DNA of 64,000 nucleotides from GCA-2686295 sp964402995 (lineage in GTDB: Archaea; Nanobdellota; Nanobdellia; Woesearchaeales; GCA-2686295), in NCBI GenBank assembly GCA_964402995.1, contig CAYOEA010000003.1, positions 75,580 to 139,579 on the forward strand. The letters run 5' to 3'. Position numbers and translations under genes: made by a program. The stretch's first letter is position 1, and every line of letters begins with the position of its first letter. A model generated the notes under the pieces. That model was not told the DNA's origin. It did no database searches and was given only the letters and a program-made list of their open reading frames with translations. Positions 58,952-64,000 of this stretch are shown one piece after another.

Positions 58952-59144
58952 ATTATTTAATTGAACTTAAGTTTTTAAAAATCATGTGGTTAGTCATTTC
59001 TCAACTGATGTTTATTCTTATATTTCTGGTAAAAAAGAATAATTGTTTGTATTTGAGAACATTCATTATGAAATTGAGAAAAATTACCAATCATTCTTAT
59101 CTAACTAGTAATCTTTATAAAGTCTTTATATCTCTTATTTTACT

Positions 59145-61118
59145 ATGTTTAAATTCCTAAAAGATAAGCTAAAAGGTGTCGTCGACTCTATTAAGAAAGG
59201 CATTGAAGATGAAGTAGAAACAGAAGAAGTTGAAGTAGAAGAAGTAGTAGAGACTAAAGTCGAGAAAAAACCTGCTAAAAAAGAAGTCAAGAAAGAAGAT
59301 AAAAAGATCGAGAATAAAACAGAAAAGAAAGAAAAGAAAAAAGAATCTTCAAAATCTGCTAAACAAGAAAAAACTGTTTCTAAGCCTAAAAAAGAAACTA
59401 TCAAAGGAGTAAAAATAACTTATTTTGTTCATGGAACTACAACTGATAACGAACAAAAACTTGCAACTGGTTGGGCTCAAGGAGAATTATCTGAATTAGG
59501 AATAACTCAGGCTAAAGAATTAGGAATTTTAGTAAAAGATAAAACATTTGACGTTGTATTCTGTTCTGATTTAAAACGAGCTATTGATTCTGCAAACTTT
59601 GGTTTTAAAGACAAATATGAAATCATTCAAGATGAAAGAATTCGTGAAGCTGATTACGGTGATTTTACTGAAAAACCTGCTGATGATTTTAAATCTGATG
59701 TGAAAGATTATGTTAACAAACCTTTTCCAAAAGGTGAATCTTATTTGCATGTAGAACAACGTATTGCAAAATTCTTAAATTATTTATTAAAAAATTATAA
59801 AGGAAAACATGTTGCTATTGTTGCGCATCAAGCACCTCAATTAGCAATTGAAGTTCTTCTTGATAATAAATCTTGGGATCAGGCAATTGGTGATGATTGG
59901 AGACCTAAGAAAAAATGGCAAGCTGGTTGGGAATATTCTATTGAAAAAGAAGTTGAAGTAATTCCTGAAGATAATCTTCCTAAAGAAGAGAAAAAGGGTT
60001 TTCTTAAACGTTTATTTGGTAAGAATGAAGAAGTCAAGACTGAAGACAAAGATGAAGCTGAATCTGACGTCAAAGAATCTGATGATGAATTAGTTGAAGA
60101 AAAAGTTGAAGCTGAATCTAAACTAAAAGAAGACATTAAATCTGAGTCAGAAAAAGTTGAAGTTGAAAATTCTAGATCAGAAGTAGAACCTAAGTCTGAA
60201 CCTAAAACAGAACCTGAAGTAGAAGAACCTGTTGAAGAGAAAAAGGGTTTTTTCAAACGTCTTACTGAAACTATTACTAAATTTAATTTATCTGAAAGCA
60301 AATTCGAAGATTTATTTTGGGAATTAGAATTAACTCTATTAGAAAATAATGTTGCTGTTGAAGTTATTGAAAAAATTAAAGGAGATTTAAAAGAAGAACT
60401 TTGCACTGGTAAGGTTTCAAGAAAAGGCATTGAAGCTGTTATTAAAGATTCATTAAGAAACTCTATAGCTGAAGTTTTAGAAGTTGAAACTTTTGATTTC
60501 GATAAAAAAATTACTGAGAAAAAACCTTACATCATCGCATTTATTGGTGTTAATGGTTCTGGTAAAACTACTAACATGGCAAAGATTGCTAAACGTATTC
60601 AAGATTCTGGCAAATCAATTGTATTTGCAGCAGCTGATACTTTTCGTGCAGCTGCAATTCAACAACTTGAAGAACATGCAAATAATCTTGGCATTAAAAT
60701 GATCAAACATGATTACAACGCAGATCCCGCAGCTGTAGCTTTTGATGCTATCGAACATGCAAAAGCAAAAGGTATTGATGTTGTTATGATTGATACTGCA
60801 GGAAGATTACATTCAAATTCTAATCTTATGGAAGAATTAAAAAAACTGATTCGTGTAAATAAACCTGACATGAAAATTTTTGTAGGGGAATCTATTACAG
60901 GTAATGATTGTGTCGAGCAAGCAAGAGCATACAATAATATGGTTGGAATTGATGCTATTGTTCTTTCAAAAGCTGATGTTGATGAGAAGGGTGGAGCTGC
61001 AATTTCAGTTTCTTACATTACTAAAAAACCAATTATCTTTATTGGAACTGGTCAAACTTATGACGACTTAAAAAAATTCGATAAAGACTTAGTTCTTCAG
61101 AGCTTAGATTTAGAATAA
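59145..61118 (+). CDS. ftsY: FtsY (SRP receptor) with an inserted histidine-phosphatase domain
   Basis: The C-terminal third is FtsY, the GTPase that receives signal recognition particle at the membrane: N domain from about 375, G1 GVNGSGKTT (468-476), DTFRAAA, DTAGR, SKAD and the closing GTGQTYDDLKKFD. The N-terminus MFKFLKDKLKGVVDSIKKGI is an amphipathic membrane helix followed by a Lys/Glu tail. Residues about 89-270 form a phosphoglycerate-mutase-like histidine phosphatase: YFVHG (H96), SDLKRA (R145), ERIRE, FPKGES, VAHQAP (H228). The first catalytic Arg (RHG) is Val. Two EEKKGF-KRL helices (about 281 and 364) follow it. The frame is continuous. A TATA-like ctttataaag lies about 30 bases before the ATG. 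Confidence 0.95.
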   Translation: MFKFLKDKLKGVVDSIKKGIEDEVETEEVEVEEVVETKVEKKPAKKEVKKEDKKIENKTEKKEKKKESSKSAKQEKTVSKPKKETIKGVKITYFVHGTTTDNEQKLATGWAQGELSELGITQAKELGILVKDKTFDVVFCSDLKRAIDSANFGFKDKYEIIQDERIREADYGDFTEKPADDFKSDVKDYVNKPFPKGESYLHVEQRIAKFLNYLLKNYKGKHVAIVAHQAPQLAIEVLLDNKSWDQAIGDDWRPKKKWQAGWEYSIEKEVEVIPEDNLPKEEKKGFLKRLFGKNEEVKTEDKDEAESDVKESDDELVEEKVEAESKLKEDIKSESEKVEVENSRSEVEPKSEPKTEPEVEEPVEEKKGFFKRLTETITKFNLSESKFEDLFWELELTLLENNVAVEVIEKIKGDLKEELCTGKVSRKGIEAVIKDSLRNSIAEVLEVETFDFDKKITEKKPYIIAFIGVNGSGKTTNMAKIAKRIQDSGKSIVFAAADTFRAAAIQQLEEHANNLGIKMIKHDYNADPAAVAFDAIEHAKAKGIDVVMIDTAGRLHSNSNLMEELKKLIRVNKPDMKIFVGESITGNDCVEQARAYNNMVGIDAIVLSKADVDEKGGAAISVSYITKKPIIFIGTGQTYDDLKKFDKDLVLQSLDLE

Positions 61119-61168
61119 CTTATGTGATTTTCCAAATCTTTTTATATTATTAATTTTAATTTATTATT

Positions 61169-61534
61169 ATGAAGAAGATTCCTTTCTGTCATTATTGTAA
61201 TAAGCCAATAAGTAAATCTGATAATTATGCGATATTTCTTGGCACCAGACATATTTTTAAATATTTAATGGCACATAAACTTTGTCTTAATAACTATTTG
61301 AAAACTCACCCTCAAATTCATGATGTTAATATTTTAAATCATAAAAGAAATTTGACTTATTTCTTGGTTGTGTTAATTTCATTCTCTATTTATGCTATTT
61401 ATTTTATTTCTCAAAAAAGTTTAGTCTTTTCACTCATTAATATGAAATTTTATCTTGCATTATTTGTTTTCTTTTTAGGTTTAGCATTGGTTGCAATTCC
61501 AAGATTATATTTTAAGATCAAGTATGATTTATGA
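61169..61534 (+). CDS. Membrane protein with N-terminal zinc-finger-like motif
   Basis: The 121-residue protein starts with PFCHYCNKPI (CxxC) and a Cys in HKLCLNNYLKTH that could complete a zinc site. Two hydrophobic segments (about 64-82 and 93-111) follow. It is not recognised. A TATA box (tttatattatt) lies about 26-28 bases before the ATG. It may be a small membrane anchor with a zinc domain in the cytosol. Confidence 0.65.
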   Translation: MKKIPFCHYCNKPISKSDNYAIFLGTRHIFKYLMAHKLCLNNYLKTHPQIHDVNILNHKRNLTYFLVVLISFSIYAIYFISQKSLVFSLINMKFYLALFVFFLGLALVAIPRLYFKIKYDL

Positions 61535-61636
61535 TCATTAGAATTAATTTATTATTTCATTTATTATTTTTAATTGTGCGGTGAGCCTTGTTTAATCAAA
61601 ACTTTTTTATATTGATTAGTATTTTTCTTTCTTACA

Positions 61637-62050
61637 ATGATCCTGGTAAGCGCATGCTTGGTAGGTTTAAATTGCCGATATAACGGTAAATCTTCTTCTA
61701 ACAATTTTATTTTAGATTTAGTTAAAGAAGGGAGAGCTATACCAATTTGCCCAGAACAACTTGGTGGTCTAAGCACCCCAAGAGTTCCAGCTGAGCAAAT
61801 TGGACAACGAATATTTGGAAAAGATGGTTCTGATTTAACAATAGATTTTCAAAGAGGAGTGATTGAAGCTTTGAAATTTGCACTTTTAATTAATTGTAAG
61901 AAAGCTATTCTTAAATCTAAATCTCCAACTTGTGGAACTTGTAAAGTTTATGATGGAACTTTTTCAAATACACTTGTAGATGGAGATGGGATGTTTGCTT
62001 CGGCATTAAAAAATGCTGGAATTGAAGTTTTATCTGAAAAAGATATATAA
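61637..62050 (+). CDS. DUF523 family protein
   Basis: The 137-residue protein has the DUF523 pattern: VSACLVGLNCRYNGKSS, ICPEQLGGLSTPRVPAEQ, GSDLTIDFQRG and LKSKSPTCGTCKVYDGTFS. The conserved Cys residues are probably catalytic or metal-binding. The family is linked to sulfur handling and tRNA thiolation in some proposals, but the activity is not settled. It stands alone; TATA-like ttttatattg lies about 30-35 bases upstream. It converges with the YjbQ-like gene. Confidence 0.92.
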   Translation: MILVSACLVGLNCRYNGKSSSNNFILDLVKEGRAIPICPEQLGGLSTPRVPAEQIGQRIFGKDGSDLTIDFQRGVIEALKFALLINCKKAILKSKSPTCGTCKVYDGTFSNTLVDGDGMFASALKNAGIEVLSEKDI

Positions 62051-62057
62051 TTTTTTT

Positions 62058-62447
62058 TTATTTTTCAATTATTTTGATCATAACAACCCTGTTTCTCGGT
62101 CCATCAAACTCACAAAAATATATTCCTTGCCATGTTCCAAGTAAAAGTTTTCCATTCTCAATTATTGCTTGTTGACTTATTCCTATTAAACTTGTTTTTA
62201 GATGAGCATCACTATTACCTTCTGCATGCCTATATTCTCTATGCTGCGCCATTTCATCAAGTTTCATCAATAGGTCTCTTTGTACGTCTGGATCTGCATT
62301 CTCATTAACTGTGATGCCTGCAGTTGTATGCATTGATTGCACAACAACTATTCCTTCTTTTACATCTTTTACTGCTTCATTTATTTTTGCAGTGATGTCT
62401 ATCATTTCATTCTTTGCACTTGTCTCTATTCTTAATTCTTGTATCAT
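62058..62447 (-). CDS. YjbQ/UPF0047 family protein
   Basis: The 129-residue protein shows the family motif VVVQSMHTTAGITVNENADPDVQRDL and HLKTSLIGISQQAIIENGKLLLGTWQGIYFCEFDGPRNRVVMIKII. Members have weak thiamine-phosphate synthase activity and are common in archaea; the true task is unclear. The start overlaps the stop of the upstream regulator (ATGA), so they share a transcript. Confidence 0.93.
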   Translation of the reverse strand: MIQELRIETSAKNEMIDITAKINEAVKDVKEGIVVVQSMHTTAGITVNENADPDVQRDLLMKLDEMAQHREYRHAEGNSDAHLKTSLIGISQQAIIENGKLLLGTWQGIYFCEFDGPRNRVVMIKIIEK

Positions 62448-63457
62448 TTTGTTATAATGCTTGGTATTGGTTTATAGAAATGTTCTTTGTATGCAACCCA
62501 TGTATCATATTGTTTTATCGTATCTGAAAATAAATTCTTTAGTTCCTTTACAATTACATGAAATTCTCTATGATTTTGTACTGCTATGTAAATTATCAAA
62601 TCCCATGTTCCTAGCATTTTCATTGATCCTACAATTGAGTTTTGGTCCATAATGTAACTTTCCATTTTATACTCATTCTTTTTATCAAATAAATTTAAGT
62701 TCATGGTGAATGTGTAAAATTGATATCCTATTCTTGAGAGCTCTATCATAGTTGTAAATTCATTTATGATTCCATCTGCAATCATCTTTTTTACTCTATA
62801 TCTTACCGTGTCTGAACTTACTCCAATTTTTGTTCCTATCTCATAATATGCTTTCCTACAATTATTGGATATCTCTTTTAAAATTTGTTTATCTGTTTCA
62901 TCAATTCTGATTTCTTTTTGAACTATTCTTTTTTCAATTTTTATTTTTTCTTTTCCAATTAGCATTGGTGCATTGTGAATATTGAATCTTCTTATTGTTT
63001 CTAATTTACTTTTTTCTATTATCAGCTTTGGAAACTCTGATACTATATTCATTATTATTTCGTCAAACTCTATAACTGTTTTTGCAATTATTGCTGTTTC
63101 AAAGTCCCATCTGTCAGTGTATTCTATTAGTCTTATTACTGATTCATTTTCTTTCATAAAGTCTATAAATCTTTTTCTTTCTGTTTGATCTTTTTCTTCT
63201 ACTAATAAGAACACATGAAATACGTGATAGCCTAATGCTTCATATTTTATTGTTACATTATATCCTTTTATTATTCCTTCTTTTTCTAGTCTTTTTACTC
63301 TATAGTCTACTCCATCTCTTGATAGTCTTGTTTTCTTTGCAATGCTTGTTAGTGCTGTTCGAGAATTGTGTAGTAGCATTGAGACTATTTGTTTGTCTTT
63401 TGCATCTAATCTTGTTGGTAATCTTTCTTTTCCGTAATCAAAACGACCTTTATACAT
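62444..63457 (-). CDS. Lrp/AsnC-type regulator, tandem duplicate
   Basis: The 337-residue protein has two Lrp units in one chain. The first has a helix-turn-helix (DKQIVSMLLHNSRTALTSIAKKTRLSRDGVDYRVKRLEKEGIIKGY) and a ligand domain to about residue 165. The second repeats it (TDKQILKEISNNCRKAYYEIGTKIGVSSDTVRYRVKKMIADGIINEF) with its own ligand-like part. Normal Lrp proteins have one of each and dimerise; this is a fused dimer. A TATA-like tttatatataag about 30 bases upstream makes it leaderless. It is co-translated with the YjbQ-like gene. Confidence 0.9.
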   Translation of the reverse strand: MYKGRFDYGKERLPTRLDAKDKQIVSMLLHNSRTALTSIAKKTRLSRDGVDYRVKRLEKEGIIKGYNVTIKYEALGYHVFHVFLLVEEKDQTERKRFIDFMKENESVIRLIEYTDRWDFETAIIAKTVIEFDEIIMNIVSEFPKLIIEKSKLETIRRFNIHNAPMLIGKEKIKIEKRIVQKEIRIDETDKQILKEISNNCRKAYYEIGTKIGVSSDTVRYRVKKMIADGIINEFTTMIELSRIGYQFYTFTMNLNLFDKKNEYKMESYIMDQNSIVGSMKMLGTWDLIIYIAVQNHREFHVIVKELKNLFSDTIKQYDTWVAYKEHFYKPIPSIITK

Positions 63458-63567
63458 ACTAACATCGTTTATTGCTTAACTTATATATAAATATTTAGCA
63501 AAAAACGTGAGATTGACTAGTTAAATTCATATATATCTTTATCTTATATTATTTTTAGGTGGTAAAA

Positions 63568-63687
63568 ATGGAAAATGGGTTAAATAGAAATTTTTTGAGT
63601 TTAGATGGGCATGTTGTTTCAAACTATGAGCTTAATACAGTATTATCTCATTTAGATGATGTTGTTGGACATAACGAATGGAGATGA
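63568..63687 (+). CDS. Small protein (39 aa) with a strong ribosome-binding site
   Basis: The frame begins MENGLNRNFLSLDGHVVSNY and ends DDVVGHNEWR. It follows aggtgg at the right distance, and a TATA-like ttcatatatatc lies about 35-40 bases upstream. It is acidic to neutral, with no Cys and no membrane segment. It is not recognised. It is followed 57 bases later by another small ORF of the same kind. Confidence 0.5.
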   Translation: MENGLNRNFLSLDGHVVSNYELNTVLSHLDDVVGHNEWR

Positions 63688-63744
63688 TGCATACAAGAAA
63701 TTAAATTAATTTTTCTTTTTTTAGTTAAATTTGGAGGTATAAAA

Positions 63745-63894
63745 ATGAATGAATACGGAACTAAATTAAATAAAAAACAAGTGCATGATTTTTTTGATCC
63801 TTCTGATACTTATATATCTGATTATGATGATAAGGATAAAGGAATTTCAATGCCTTACACTTATTATGAAGTGATGGTTAGTCATTGGGGTTGA
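63745..63894 (+). CDS. Small protein (49 aa) with a strong ribosome-binding site
   Basis: The frame begins MNEYGTKLNKKQVHDFFDPS and ends YYEVMVSHWG, with an Asp/Tyr-rich middle (DTYISDYDDKDKG). A ggaggt site precedes the ATG. It is not recognised. With the gene at 63568 it forms a pair of tiny, well-initiated genes. Downstream, the short palindrome TTGTGC-ttta-GCACAA (about 63970-63985) lies in otherwise featureless AT-rich sequence to the window end. Confidence 0.5.
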   Translation: MNEYGTKLNKKQVHDFFDPSDTYISDYDDKDKGISMPYTYYEVMVSHWG

Positions 63895-64000
63895 TTAATT
63901 CAATTATTTTTTATTATTTTTTTTCTAATTATTAATTCTTTTATGGTTCATTACATTTAAAGGATACCTTGTGCTTTAGCACAATGGTTTACCAGTTTCT

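Noticed and set aside
58983..59160. Plus-strand frame MWLVISQLMFILIF... upstream of ftsY as a membrane-protein gene
   Set aside because: It has no ribosome-binding site or well-placed promoter, contains the ftsY TATA region and overlaps the ftsY start; kept out as unsupported.
59879..60430. Ser-rich minus-strand frame of 183 codons
   Set aside because: It is opposite the acidic linker of FtsY, whose Glu/Ser/Val codons read as Ser/Phe on the other strand.
59145..61118. FtsY fusion as a frameshift or assembly artefact
   Set aside because: The frame is open for 657 codons, the linkers have the same acidic style, the EEKKGF-type helix recurs on both sides, and no N run or odd composition marks a junction. 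Read evidence would still be useful.

Overview
The window is AT-rich, densely packed archaeal DNA. Archaeal-only genes include the thermosome, Spt5, SecE, ribosomal proteins L11, L21e and L15e, RNA polymerase subunit F, aIF6, prefoldin alpha, DtdA and a DUF655 protein. Many genes have a TATA box 24-30 bases before the start codon and no Shine-Dalgarno site, so most promoters look leaderless. Bacterial-type genes are mixed in: UvrABC, [FeFe] hydrogenase, RsuA, Tag, DoxX and a RelA/SpoT-like protein. Together with many short genes of unknown function this suggests a fermentative, anaerobic DPANN archaeon, most likely of the Woesearchaeota/Pacearchaeota type. That placement is inference; no rRNA gene is present.

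Layout. 1-3.5 kb: thermosome (cut by the window edge), two unknown proteins and cytidylate kinase. 3.6-14.9 kb: uvrA, uvrC and uvrB on the plus strand, interrupted by a minus-strand block with an iron alcohol dehydrogenase and a four-gene locus that looks like a new RiPP system (radical SAM/SPASM enzyme, two Cys-rich peptides with near-identical N-termini and different C-termini, and an HExxH protein). 15-24 kb: DEAD-box helicase, D-2-hydroxyacid dehydrogenase, RsuA, and hydCBA, a trimeric NAD(P)H-linked [FeFe] hydrogenase. 24.4-32.6 kb: information-processing core (FKBP, ftsZ-secE-spt5, rpl11, rpl21e-rpoF-DUF655), broken by a scaffold gap in a 45-bp tandem repeat and by dtdA, Nudix, HAD and DoxX genes. 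32.7-39.7 kb: MFS transporter, kinase-like protein, AbrB-PhoU regulator and an operon of four unknown genes. 39.7-48.4 kb: L15e, tRNA-His, GNAT-M20 pair, hisS, scpA, aIF6-prs-pfdA and cspA. 48.4-64 kb: second helicase, SGNH hydrolase, a deaminase-fold protein without its zinc site, rubrerythrin, UbiA, RelA/SpoT-like protein, RtcB, Tag, an FtsY with an inserted histidine-phosphatase domain, DUF523, YjbQ, a tandem Lrp regulator and two tiny genes.

How it fits together. LDH, alcohol dehydrogenase and the hydrogenase would let the cell dispose of reductant as lactate, alcohol and H2. A second theme is translational control. Several genes with a Shine-Dalgarno site are preceded by a short upstream ORF that ends on or across the gene's start codon (cmk, hisS, ftsZ, the genes at 36865, 37266 and 51605). 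The cmk and hisS leaders encode related 19-residue peptides, and the L11 leader has two 9-residue ORFs, each containing a perfect hairpin.

The best candidates for something undescribed are the RiPP-like locus (7673-10209), the FtsY fusion (59145-61118), the L11 leader (30228-30354), the shared cmk/hisS leader and the repeat array at 51986-52215. All calls come from reading the sequence; no database search was run.
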